A stretch of DNA of 35,663 nucleotides from Actinocrinis sp046724665 (GCA_046724665.1 JBKOWZ010000187.1:1-35663), one strand, 5' to 3'; numbered from the stretch's first letter, positions 8,520 through 16,204 are shown. Numbers and translations: made by a program. Notes: generated by a model from the letters alone, not told the origin.

Positions 8520-8533
8520 TGAGAGCGCTCTCA
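8520..8533. promoter_or_regulatory. CebR/CelR-like operator palindrome
   Basis: TGAGAGCGCTCTCA is a perfect 14-bp palindrome. It differs from the cellobiose-repressor operator known in Streptomyces and Thermobifida (TGGGAGCGCTCCCA) by one symmetric substitution in each half. The position upstream of the LacI-family gene, and a beta-glucosidase in the cluster, fit a role as operator for this regulator or for a CebR-type protein encoded elsewhere. Confidence 0.6.
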
Positions 8534-8600
8534 CAACCCCCCGGAAGAGGCCGCCCGCGAACGTTACTTCTCCGTTACCGGACGCGGCGGGAAAGTAAAT

Positions 8601-8659
8601 AAGGGGTCTGCCGTGTCGGCACCGGCTCCGAAGAGCGGGAACCGCACGGCAGACCCCTT
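8601..8659 (-). terminator. Probable terminator downstream of paaN
   Basis: A perfect 15-bp stem (8601-8615 with 8645-8659) encloses 29 bases that can fold further. On the minus strand it is followed by ATTTACTTT, a broken T-run. It lies about 240 bases past the paaN stop, beyond a block of tandem repeats, and just upstream of the lacI control region, so it would insulate the two units. A structured leader element is the alternative. Confidence 0.55.
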
Positions 8660-8725
8660 CTCAGGGCGCCTTAAGGGTGCGCGACACGAGGCCGAATCCG
8701 GCAGCCGACGGACCGGGACGCGGCG

Positions 8726-8904
8726 GCGCGCTCACGGCGCGCGTTACGTGCCGCGCGCGCCGACCCGACGGCTGCCGAGCCGACGCCCCGGGATTTCGCG
8801 GCCCGCTGAGGGCGCTCGTAACGCGTTACGCGCGCCGACCTGGCGGCTGCCGCGCCGACGCACCAGGCATTCCACGGCCCGCTAAGGGCCCGCGTTACGC
8901 GTTA
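8726..8904. repeat. Imperfect 75-76-bp tandem repeat after paaN (about 2.5-3 copies)
   Basis: The landmark GCCCGCTRAGGGC occurs at 8801-8813 and 8877-8889, with a degenerate copy GCGCGCTCACGGC at 8726-8738. GCGCCGACC occurs at 8757-8765 and 8832-8840. Each unit also carries CGCGTTACG. The spacing is 75-76 bp throughout. The unit nearest paaN runs into its stop codon. There is no gene in the block; the open frames across it have no ribosome site and merely follow the repeat. Confidence 0.7.
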
Positions 8905-10575
8905 CGCGGGTCGGCGCGACTGGACGAAACGGAACCGTGACGCCACGAAGTCGTGGTCGGTGAAGGTCGCGTTGGCCGCCGGGTTCAGCCCGGTGGCGTG
9001 GTAGTCGGAGAAGCCGGAGGACTGGTTCATGTAGACCCCGCCGGTCAGGTTGATCGACAGGCTCGCGCCGGCGTTCCAGGTCGCCTCCTCGGCCGCCGCG
9101 ACAACCGCCTCGTCGGTCGAGTACACCGCCGCGGTCAGTGCGCCGTGCTCGCGCACCGTGCGCTCGTACAGCTCGATCGAGTGCGCCGTCCCGTCGGTGG
9201 CCACGACGAACGAGATCGGACCGAACCATTCGTGCTCGTAGACGGCGGTGTCCGCCGCGTCCACGGCCGCGATCAGCGGCGTGCGCACCGTCGCCTCCGG
9301 GAACTCCGGGTGCTTGACCGCGCGCGAGGCCAGCACCGTCTTGCCGACACCCTCGGCCCTGGCCAGCCGCTCCACGATGAACGGGTTCACCACGGCGCCG
9401 AGGATCGCGCACGCCCGCGCGTCGTCGCCGAGCAGCCGGTCCACCGCCGCGGCCAGGTCCGCGCCGAACTCGTCGAAGGACTTGACCCGGTCGCCGACGC
9501 GGATCCCGTCCCGCGGCACCAGCATGTTCTGCGGCGCGGTGCACATCTGGCCGGTGTACAGCGAGAGGGCGAAGGCCAGGTGGTCGAGCGCGGCGGGGTA
9601 CTGCTCCTCGTCGAAGGAGTCCACGATGATCGTGTTGACCCCGGCCTTCTCGGTGAAGACCTGAGCCTGCGCGGCGTTGCGCTCCAGCCACTCGCCGAAC
9701 TCGTTCGAGCCGGTGAAGTCGATGATCCGCACCTCGGGGCGCAGCGCCAGCGTCTTGGCCAGCCCCTCGTCCGGGGCGTCGGCGGCCAGCGCCACCAGGT
9801 TCGGGTCGAAGCCGGCCTCGGCCAGCACCCGGCGCGCGGTGGCCACCGACATCGCCAGCGGCAGGACCGTGTTCGGGTGCGGCTTGACGAGCACGGCGTT
9901 CCCGGTCACCAGCGAGGCGAACATGCCGGGGTAGCCGTTCCAGGTCGGGTAGGTGCTGCAACCGACCATCAGGCTGATTCCGCGCGGCACCGCGACCCAC
10001 TTCTTCGCCAGCCGGATCGGCGGGCGCGACCCCTGCGGCTTCTCCCAGATCGCCTGCGACACGTGGGTGTTCATGGCGGCGTATCCGTATGCTACCGCTT
10101 CGAGTCCGCGATCCTGCGCATGCGATCCGGCGGCCTGGAACGCCATGCCGAACGCCTGCCCGGTGGTGTGCATCGCGGCATATGCGAGCTCGAATGACTG
10201 CTTGTTGAGCTCGGTGAGGATCTCGATGCACACGGCCGCCCGCACTTCCGGTCCGGCGTCGCGCCAGGCGGTTAGGCCGGCGGCCATGGCGGGCAACAGT
10301 GTGTCGATGTCGGCGTGCGGGTAGGTCACGCCGAGATCGAACCCGTACGGTGAGCGCTCGCCGCCGACCTCGCCGTCGGTGCCCGGCTGCTCCAGGTCGA
10401 GGCGCGTGCCGAGCAGCGCCTCGAACCGCGCCTTGCCCTCGGCGGCGTCCTCCTTCGGATAGGCCTTGACCTGCTCGGGGAAGTGGTTGAAGAACTCGCG
10501 GGTGCGAATCGCCGCGAGCGCGGCGTCGAGCGCGGGACGGTGACGGGCGACCAGTTCGGCGGCGTTGCCTGACAT
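8902..10575 (-). CDS. paaN: PaaN-type aldehyde dehydrogenase (phenylacetate pathway)
   Basis: Large aldehyde dehydrogenase of the PaaN family, 557 aa, longer than an ordinary 480-residue ALDH because of the family's N-terminal region (REFFNHFPEQVKAYPKE). In the phenylacetate pathway enzymes of this type oxidise an aldehyde formed on ring opening; the exact step for actinobacterial PaaN is less certain. Visible ALDH features are the NAD-binding segment VGCSTYPTWNGYPG and FTGSNEFG, catalytic Glu309 in FTEKAGVN, and nucleophile Cys345 in GQMCTAPQN. AAGGAG precedes the ATG at 10575. It is divergent from a TetR regulator with an operator between them. The other paa genes are not adjacent; a lone paaC lies 18 kb away. 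Confidence 0.9.
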   Translation of the reverse strand: MSGNAAELVARHRPALDAALAAIRTREFFNHFPEQVKAYPKEDAAEGKARFEALLGTRLDLEQPGTDGEVGGERSPYGFDLGVTYPHADIDTLLPAMAAGLTAWRDAGPEVRAAVCIEILTELNKQSFELAYAAMHTTGQAFGMAFQAAGSHAQDRGLEAVAYGYAAMNTHVSQAIWEKPQGSRPPIRLAKKWVAVPRGISLMVGCSTYPTWNGYPGMFASLVTGNAVLVKPHPNTVLPLAMSVATARRVLAEAGFDPNLVALAADAPDEGLAKTLALRPEVRIIDFTGSNEFGEWLERNAAQAQVFTEKAGVNTIIVDSFDEEQYPAALDHLAFALSLYTGQMCTAPQNMLVPRDGIRVGDRVKSFDEFGADLAAAVDRLLGDDARACAILGAVVNPFIVERLARAEGVGKTVLASRAVKHPEFPEATVRTPLIAAVDAADTAVYEHEWFGPISFVVATDGTAHSIELYERTVREHGALTAAVYSTDEAVVAAAEEATWNAGASLSINLTGGVYMNQSSGFSDYHATGLNPAANATFTDHDFVASRFRFVQSRRPA

Positions 10576-10619
10576 GGCGGCTCCTTGTGATGATTGCCGG
10601 GTTCTCCGGCTTCAGCGTA

Positions 10620-10633
10620 ACCGAACGTTCGGT
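10620..10633. promoter_or_regulatory. TetR operator between paaN and tetR
   Basis: ACCGAACGTTCGGT is a perfect 14-bp palindrome in the 69-bp divergent region. On the plus strand it lies immediately before a possible -10 (TAGTCT, 10633-10638) and after a weak -35-like TTCAGC, so a bound repressor would block both genes. An almost identical palindrome precedes the E1 alpha gene. Confidence 0.7.
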
Positions 10634-10644
10634 AGTCTCGTAGG

Positions 10645-11331
10645 GTGACACAGGACCAAGTGACTCAGGACCAGGCGAGCCAGGCTCGGGCGGCGCAGCC
10701 TCGGGCTGCCCAGGACCAGAGGACACCGTCCCAGCCGGCTCGCCGGGACAGCCACACCGTCGAGTCGCTGCTGTCCGTCGCGGTCGAGGTCTTCATCGTG
10801 CGCGGCTACGACGGCACCTCGATGGAGGACCTCGCGCGGGCCGCAGGAATCACCAAGTCGTCGATATACCACCACGTCGTCGGCAAGGAGGAACTGCTGA
10901 GGCTGTCGGTGACCCGGGCACTCGACGGGCTGTTCGCGGTCCTCGACGAGCCCGGCGCCGGCGAGGGCCGCGCAGTCGCCCGGCTGGAGTACGTGGTGCG
11001 GCGCACCTGCCTCGAACTGGTCGAGAACCTGCCGCACGTGACGCTGCTGCTGCGGGTGCGCGGCAACACCGCCACCGAGCGGGAGGCGCTGGAGCGGCGC
11101 CGTGAATTCGACCACCGGGTCGCCGAACTGGTCGCCGCCGCCATCGCCGACGGCGACCTGCGCGCCGGCCTCGATCCGCGGCTCACCTCGCGGCTGATCT
11201 TCGGCCTGGTCAACTCGGTCTCCGAGTGGTACCGCCCGCACGAGGCCGACCAGAACGCCGAGGCCGCCGCGCTGGCGGACGCCGTCGCCGGGCTCGTCTT
11301 CGACGGTCTGCGTGCGCACCCGGCCGCGTGA
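10645..11331 (+). CDS. TetR-family regulator, probable repressor of paaN and the E1 genes
   Basis: One-component regulator of 228 aa. A Gln/Ala-rich, probably disordered N-terminal 35 residues precede the TetR helix-turn-helix at about residues 45-82 (GTSMEDLARAAGITKSSIYHHVVGKEELL), followed by an all-helical ligand domain. The GTG at 10645 has no ribosome site and lies 6 bases after a TAnnnT-type -10, so the message may be leaderless. It is divergent from paaN and followed by the E1 genes. PaaR-type regulators of phenylacetate genes belong to this family, so an aryl-CoA ligand is plausible but not shown. Its 3' end is the first unit of a tandem repeat. Confidence 0.88.
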   Translation: MTQDQVTQDQASQARAAQPRAAQDQRTPSQPARRDSHTVESLLSVAVEVFIVRGYDGTSMEDLARAAGITKSSIYHHVVGKEELLRLSVTRALDGLFAVLDEPGAGEGRAVARLEYVVRRTCLELVENLPHVTLLLRVRGNTATEREALERRREFDHRVAELVAAAIADGDLRAGLDPRLTSRLIFGLVNSVSEWYRPHEADQNAEAAALADAVAGLVFDGLRAHPAA

Positions 11332-11520
11332 GGAGGAGTCGATCTCGGTATCGCCCTGGCCAGCGGGCTGCGCGCGTACTCGGCCGCCTGACGAGGAGCC
11401 GATCTCGGCATCGCCCTGGGCAATGGACTGCGCACGCGCACCCGGCCGCCTGACGAGGAGTTGAACCTCGGCATCGTCCTGGCCAGCGGGCTGCGCGCAC
11501 GCACCTGGTCGCCTGATCGC
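11281..11520 (+). repeat. 60-62-bp tandem repeat growing out of the tetR 3' end (four units)
   Basis: Units begin near 11281, 11341, 11401 and 11463. The first is coding sequence of tetR and includes its stop; the other three are downstream. GATCTCGG(T/C)ATCGCCCTGG opens units two and three, and GGCCGC(G/C)TGA(G/C)GAGGAG ends units one to three. Read in the tetR frame, the end of unit one is LRAHPAA-stop and unit two is LGIALASGLRAYSAA-stop, so the duplicated piece is the coding tail together with its stop. Confidence 0.75.
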
Positions 11521-11617
11521 TCAGAACTGGCCGCCGGGCCACCAATCCGCGCACCCTCTTAATCCCACAGTGTGGACACGGCTGCCTCCCGCGCGCAGAC
11601 TGGGGACGAAGCAGCCA

Positions 11618-11639
11618 ACCGACCGAAGGTTCGGTTGGT
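11618..11639. promoter_or_regulatory. TetR operator upstream of the E1 alpha gene
   Basis: The core ACCGAAGGTTCGGT (11622-11635) matches the paaN/tetR palindrome at 13 of 14 positions, differing only at the centre. It is embedded in a 22-bp inverted repeat with one mismatched pair. It lies 26 bp before the E1 alpha start. The rest of the 334-bp gap between tetR and the E1 genes is the tandem repeat plus about 100 bp without recognisable features. Confidence 0.65.
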
Positions 11640-11665
11640 CATCGTGCCGGCTACGTGGAGAACCC

Positions 11666-12826
11666 ATGACGCTGCTCGACCTCCCGATCGCGGCGACCCG
11701 CGGCAACCCCGCTTCCGTCGCCTCGTACTGGGACACCGATCCGCTGCGCTATCTGGACGAGCACGGCGCGCCGGCCGAGGGCGGGCTGCGCCCGGATCCC
11801 GGCCTGCTGCGCCCCGATCGCCTGCTGGCCGTCTACCGCGCGCTGCGTCTCGCCCGCGCCTTTGATACCGAGGCGACCTCCCTGGTGATGCAGGGCCACC
11901 TCGCCGTTTACCCCTCCTCGCGCGGGCAGGAGGCGTGCCAGGTCGCTGCGGCTCTGTGCCTGAGCCCGCAGGACTGGCTCTTTCCGACCTACCGGGACAC
12001 CGCCGCGCTCGCCGTGCGCGGCATAGACCCGGTCGAGGCGCTGACCCTGCTGCGCGGCGCCTGGCATTGCGGCTACGACCCGAGGCGCTGGCGTACCGCC
12101 CCGCAGTGCACGCCGCTGGCCACCCAGGCGCCGCACGCGGTCGGGCTGGCGCTGGCCGCGCGGCTGGCCGGCGACCCGGTCGTCGCGCTGTGCCTGCTCG
12201 GCGACGGCGCGACCAGCGAGGGCGACTTCCACGAGGCCTGCAACAGCGCCGCGGTGTATCAAGCCCCTGTGGTCTTTCTGGTGCAGAACAACCAGTACGC
12301 GATCTCGGTGCCGCTGCGCAAGCAGACCCGCGCGGCCTCGCTGGCGAGCCGGGCGGTCGGCTACGGCATGCCCGGCGTGCGCGCCGACGGCAACGACGTG
12401 ATCGGCCTGCTGCACGTGCTCGGCCAGGCGGTCGAGCGGGCCCGCGAGGGCGGCGGCCCGACCCTGATCGAGGCGGTCACCTACCGGATCCAGCCGCACA
12501 CCAACGCCGACGACGCCACGCGCTACCGCGACCCGGGCGAGGTCGAGCTCTGGCTCGCCCGCGACCCGGTGGACCGGCTCGCCCGCTACCTGACCGCCGT
12601 CGGCGGGCTCGACGAGGGCCTCGACGCCGCGATCGGCGCCGAGGGGGCCAGGTACGCCGAGGCGATGCGCGGGCGGCTGGCCGGCGAGCCCGCGGTCGAT
12701 CCGGCCGACATGTTCGACCACGTATTCGCGGCGCCGACCCCGCAGCTGCGCGCCCAGCGCGCCATGGTCGAGGCGGAGATCGAGGCGGAGGACGACGCCG
12801 GCGCGTACGAGGCGGGGGAGCGGTGA
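11666..12826 (+). CDS. 2-oxo acid dehydrogenase E1 component, alpha subunit (pyruvate or branched-chain type)
   Basis: Thiamine-diphosphate-binding half of the E1 decarboxylase, 386 aa. The cofactor motif runs from GDGATSEGDFHEA (from residue 179) to VQNN (206-209). Other landmarks are YPSSRGQEA, LFPTYRDTAAL and YRIQPHTNADDATRYR with the regulatory-loop arginines. The sequence resembles bacterial PDH/BCKDH alpha subunits; which 2-oxo acid is used cannot be decided by eye. The ATG at 11666 has GGAG six bases upstream; an earlier in-frame start would overlap the operator. It is coupled to the beta gene by TGATG. It probably forms an alpha2beta2 heterotetramer with the next product. Confidence 0.9.
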   Translation: MTLLDLPIAATRGNPASVASYWDTDPLRYLDEHGAPAEGGLRPDPGLLRPDRLLAVYRALRLARAFDTEATSLVMQGHLAVYPSSRGQEACQVAAALCLSPQDWLFPTYRDTAALAVRGIDPVEALTLLRGAWHCGYDPRRWRTAPQCTPLATQAPHAVGLALAARLAGDPVVALCLLGDGATSEGDFHEACNSAAVYQAPVVFLVQNNQYAISVPLRKQTRAASLASRAVGYGMPGVRADGNDVIGLLHVLGQAVERAREGGGPTLIEAVTYRIQPHTNADDATRYRDPGEVELWLARDPVDRLARYLTAVGGLDEGLDAAIGAEGARYAEAMRGRLAGEPAVDPADMFDHVFAAPTPQLRAQRAMVEAEIEAEDDAGAYEAGER

Positions 12827-13869
12827 TGGCGGTCGCTACGCACAGTGGCTCTTCGACGTCTGCGACCCGCGCGGCGGCGCCGGTCAAGGCGCCGGCCAAG
12901 GTCACCTTCGCCAAGGCGCTCAATCAGGCGCTGGCCGACGCGATGGCGGCCGACGAGCACGTCGTCGTCTTCGGCGAGGACGTCGGCGACCTCGGCGGCG
13001 TGTTCCGGGTCACCGACGGCCTGGCCGCCCGGTTCGGCGAGAAGCGCTGCTTCGACGCCCCGCTGGCCGAAGCCTCGATCCTCGGCACCGCGATCGGCAT
13101 GGCCATGTACGGCTACCGGCCGGTGGTCGAGATGCAGTTCGACGCGTTCGCCTATCCCGCCTTCGAGCAACTGGTCAGCCACCTCGCGAAGATGCGCAAC
13201 CGCACCCGCGGCGCGCTGCCGATGCCGGTCGTGATCCGCGTGCCCTACGGCGGCGGCATCGGCGGCGTCGAGCACCACAGCGACTCCTCCGAGGCATACG
13301 CCGCGCACACGCCCGGCGTGCACGTGGTGACCCCGGCGACCGTCGAGGACGCCTACTGGCTGCTGCGCAGCGCGATCGCGTCCCCGGACCCGGTCGTCTT
13401 CTTCGAGCCCAAGCGGCTGTACTGGTCGAAGGCCGAACTCGCCCTGCCGGTGACCACCGGCCCGATCGGAGCCGCGGCGGTCCGCCGCCCGGGCCGTGAC
13501 CTGACGCTGATCGCCTACGGCCAGAGCGTCCCGGTCGCCCTGGACGCCGCCGAGCGGGCCCGCGCCGAGTACGGATACGAACTCGAGGTGCTCGACCTGC
13601 GCAGCCTGGTCCCGTTCGACGAGGCGGCGGTGACCGCCAGCGTCGGGCGCACCGGCCGGGCGATCGTGGTGCACGAGGCCGCCGGCTTCGCCGGCTTCGG
13701 CGCCGAGGTGGCGGCCCGGGTGAGCGAGAAGTGCTTCTACCGGCTGGAGTCCCCGGTCCTGCGGGTCACCGGCCTGGACATCCCGTACCCGCCGCCGAAG
13801 CTCGAGCACTGGCACCTGCCGAGCGCGGACCGGGTGCTGGACGCCGTCGAGCGCGCGATGGCCGCGTGA
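12826..13869 (+). CDS. 2-oxo acid dehydrogenase E1 component, beta subunit
   Basis: Transketolase-like pyrimidine-binding half of E1, 347 aa, the family length. Features are VVVFGEDVGDLGGVFRVTDG, the central segment FDAPLAEASILGTAIGMAMYG with the catalytic-region Glu, RVPYGGGIGGVEHHSDSSEA, VVFFEPKRLYW and the C-terminal swivel domain (DLTLIAYGQSV, LEVLDLRSLVPFD). An Ala/Thr-rich N-terminal extension of about 20 residues precedes the domain. The start ATG overlaps the alpha stop. No E2 or E3 gene follows: the next gene is convergent, so the complex must borrow them from another locus. Confidence 0.92.
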   Translation: MAVATHSGSSTSATRAAAPVKAPAKVTFAKALNQALADAMAADEHVVVFGEDVGDLGGVFRVTDGLAARFGEKRCFDAPLAEASILGTAIGMAMYGYRPVVEMQFDAFAYPAFEQLVSHLAKMRNRTRGALPMPVVIRVPYGGGIGGVEHHSDSSEAYAAHTPGVHVVTPATVEDAYWLLRSAIASPDPVVFFEPKRLYWSKAELALPVTTGPIGAAAVRRPGRDLTLIAYGQSVPVALDAAERARAEYGYELEVLDLRSLVPFDEAAVTASVGRTGRAIVVHEAAGFAGFGAEVAARVSEKCFYRLESPVLRVTGLDIPYPPPKLEHWHLPSADRVLDAVERAMAA

Positions 13870-13874
13870 GCGAC

Positions 13875-13890
13875 CGTCAGTGCGCTGACG
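13875..13890. terminator. Short hairpin between convergent genes
   Basis: CGTCAG (13875-13880) pairs with CTGACG (13885-13890) across TGCG, just after the E1 beta stop. No T-run follows, so it is a weak terminator candidate for either strand. The apex contains AGTGCG, as in the longer hairpins of this window. Confidence 0.35.
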
Positions 13891-13945
13891 CGGACGCAGA
13901 GCTCGTCGATCGGGACGGTTGGGCCGTGATCCTACGCCGGCGCCA

Positions 13946-16015
13946 CTAAGCCGGTGCCGCGGCCGCGTCCGCCGCGTCGTCCTGCGCCATGGCGGGCCTC
14001 GGCACCATCGGCGTCTCCCGCCCGCCGACCGGGTCGAGCCGGCGGATCGGCGCGTCCGGCTCGACGCCGAAGATCCCGGCGAAGGCCGCGGCCGCGGCCT
14101 GCCCCTCCGACGACCCGAGCGGCATCGGCTCGGAGAGGGTGAACTGCTCGCCGGGCCGGTCCTCGACCGCCATGCGCAGCTCCGGGGCGCGGGCGTGGCC
14201 GCCGCGGGCGGTGACGGCCGCGGCGAGGATGCCCTCGATCCGGTTGGAGGCCAGGTAGCGGGCACGCTGTGTGTCGGTGCGCTGCGCGTCCCAGATCCGC
14301 AGCAGCAGGTGCTTGGTGTCCGACTCGGTGGTCAGGTCCGCGTAGCGCATGCCGTCGAGCAGCCGGGCGGTGTCCCAGGTGGTCGCGAACTGGAGCGCGG
14401 CGAACTTGCCGAGCGAGGCGTCCGGCCCGACCTCCAGGTGCTGCACCCGCGAGGTGCGCCGCTGGTAGGGCAGGAAGGCGACCACGAGCCGGTCGTCCAC
14501 CTGGTGCACGCTGCACTCCGGCAGCCGGTCGTAGAGGCGTACCTCGAGGCGGTCGCCGCTCACCCCGTCCATGGTCATCTTGCGCGCCAGCCGCCGCAGC
14601 TCCCTGATGTTCTCCTCGATCTTCCGGTCGAAGGCCGGGTCCTGGATCTCCGCGGCACGGTCCTGCGCCGCCTGCGTGGTCGGCGCCAGCAGCAGGACGT
14701 GCACGCGCACCCCGCGCGCCATCGCCTGCTCCACCGCGCGGGTGAACTGGGTGCCCCCCTCGGCCATCAGGGTGGAGCTGGTGTCCATGATCCTGATCGT
14801 GTGCTGCGACTCCTCGATCAGGTCCATCAGGGTCCTGGTCGGCAGCGTCTCGTACTCGCGCGGCCGGTCGGTCGGCGCCGAGTCGTCGGTCCGCGCGCGC
14901 AGCAGGTAGAACAGGGCGTCCGGGCGGCGGGCGTACTTGGCGTAGAACTCCTGGCCGAGCTGCCGCTGCGCAGGGTCGTCCGCCGGGACCACCTCCGGCT
15001 GGAACGAGGCGTCCTGGTTGCCGAAGCGGATCTGGAGCGCCGGGTTGGCCCGGATCGCCGCGTCGATGCGCTTGGAGACCAGGTAGGTGGCGTTGTCCGC
15101 GTGTACGAAGCGCACCAGCAGGTCCCGGGTGGCCTGCTCGTCCACCACCTGTACCGGCAGCAGCTGCGGGATCGGCGCGGCGTCCTGCCAGATGGCCTCG
15201 AACTGGTCGAGGGCCTCCCGGCCGAGCTGTGACTGGTCGGTGATCTCCAGCTGGGTTGACTGGTCGGAGTAGGCGTGCGGCGGCAGGAAGGCGAACAGCG
15301 CCCGCTCGTCCCAGCCGTAGAGGCTGAACGGCGCGGCCACGGTGTAGAGGCGCAGCTCGAGGCGGCCGTGCGGCCGGCCGTTGCCCATCGCCAGGATCGC
15401 CGCGTCCAGCATCCGCAAGTCGGCGATGTTCGCCTGGATCTTGTCGTTGATCCACAGCCCCGGCTTGTTCTGGCGCAGCTGGAACTCGCGCAGCGCCGAG
15501 GCGTCGGTGTTCGGGCTCATCAGCAGGACTCTGATGTCCACGCCGTGCCGCGCGGCGTCCCGCAGCGCCCTGATCGCGCCGTCCCGGTCCGCGTCGAAGA
15601 GCCCGGAGAAGGTGTCCAGGATCCTGACCTGGCTGCGCGCCTCGCCGACCCGGCGCAGGAACCAGCCGTAGTCGAGCCGCGGATGCTGGCGGATGCGCTG
15701 GAGCGCGGTGGCCTGCCGCACGATCGGCTCGATGAGGAAGAACACGACCATGCCGCCGATGAGGTCGCCGGACGAGTTGAGCAGGAAGTTGGGCCAGAAG
15801 CCGGTGCCGTAGCCGGCCGTCCACGCGGACACGCCGAGGATCAGGATCAACGAGCCGAGGATCAGGAACGCGAACATGTTCGGCCGGCGCAGCCACACCT
15901 CGCGCATCCGCACGGAGCGGCGCCGTTGCGCCGGCGGGGGAAGCCGCGGCGCCTCGGGCTGTTCCGGAAACAGCTCGCTGCCGTCGCCGCTCGCGGTTGA
16001 TTCGGCCGCCGCCAA
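13946..16015 (-). CDS. Membrane protein with two tandem phospholipase-D-like modules lacking HKD motifs
   Basis: About 689 aa, function unknown. A Pro/Arg-rich cytosolic N-terminus is followed by two membrane segments (about 47-67 and 80-100). Two copies of a 240-residue module follow (about 127-366 and 404-654). Each begins RILDTFSGLF / RIMDTSSTLM, continues with an alpha/beta segment (VDIRVLLMSP / VRVHVLLLAP), a K-I-x-x-N-I helix, an RLELRLYTVAAPFSLYGWDERAL / RLEVRLYDRLPECSVHQVDDRLV strand pair, and ends with YLVSKRIDAAI / YLASNRIEGIL. The fold order resembles phospholipase-D-like domains, but no HxK(x)4D is visible. I chose TTG at 16015 because GGGGAGG lies 5 bases before it; a TTG at 16033 is possible. 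It is a solitary gene, convergent with E1 beta. A sensor or scaffold role is only a guess. Confidence 0.72.
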   Translation of the reverse strand: MAAAESTASGDGSELFPEQPEAPRLPPPAQRRRSVRMREVWLRRPNMFAFLILGSLILILGVSAWTAGYGTGFWPNFLLNSSGDLIGGMVVFFLIEPIVRQATALQRIRQHPRLDYGWFLRRVGEARSQVRILDTFSGLFDADRDGAIRALRDAARHGVDIRVLLMSPNTDASALREFQLRQNKPGLWINDKIQANIADLRMLDAAILAMGNGRPHGRLELRLYTVAAPFSLYGWDERALFAFLPPHAYSDQSTQLEITDQSQLGREALDQFEAIWQDAAPIPQLLPVQVVDEQATRDLLVRFVHADNATYLVSKRIDAAIRANPALQIRFGNQDASFQPEVVPADDPAQRQLGQEFYAKYARRPDALFYLLRARTDDSAPTDRPREYETLPTRTLMDLIEESQHTIRIMDTSSTLMAEGGTQFTRAVEQAMARGVRVHVLLLAPTTQAAQDRAAEIQDPAFDRKIEENIRELRRLARKMTMDGVSGDRLEVRLYDRLPECSVHQVDDRLVVAFLPYQRRTSRVQHLEVGPDASLGKFAALQFATTWDTARLLDGMRYADLTTESDTKHLLLRIWDAQRTDTQRARYLASNRIEGILAAAVTARGGHARAPELRMAVEDRPGEQFTLSEPMPLGSSEGQAAAAAFAGIFGVEPDAPIRRLDPVGGRETPMVPRPAMAQDDAADAAAAPA

Positions 16016-16063
16016 CTTGACCTCCCCTGTCAACGCTCTTTCATCGCCCCGCCCCGTGGCGCG

Positions 16064-16081
16064 TCGCCATCCGTATGGCGA
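16064..16081. promoter_or_regulatory. Small inverted repeat upstream of the PLD-like gene
   Basis: TCGCCAT (16064-16070) and ATGGCGA (16075-16081) form a palindrome about 50 bp before the TTG start. On the minus strand CTGACA lies about 17 bp further upstream and could be a -35. The site may be an operator or a leader hairpin. I see nothing else in the 189-bp gap. Confidence 0.3.
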
Positions 16082-16204
16082 GATGACGACGTGTTGTCAG
16101 GATGACACAGCGTTAGAGGACTGTGCGACCGGAACTGAGGGAATTTCAGCGGGTTTTGGAAGTCCTGAACCGGTGCGCCAGCAGTAATGCAGCGACGTGC
16201 AGCG

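Noticed and set aside
8726..8904. CRISPR-like array
   Set aside because: Units are contiguous 75-76-bp imperfect tandem copies without unique spacers, and no cas gene is nearby.
8613..8940. Plus-strand open frames across the repeats after paaN
   Set aside because: They follow the 75-bp repeat, lack ribosome sites and overlap the paaN terminator hairpin and 3' end; the repetitive peptide merely reflects the DNA repeat.
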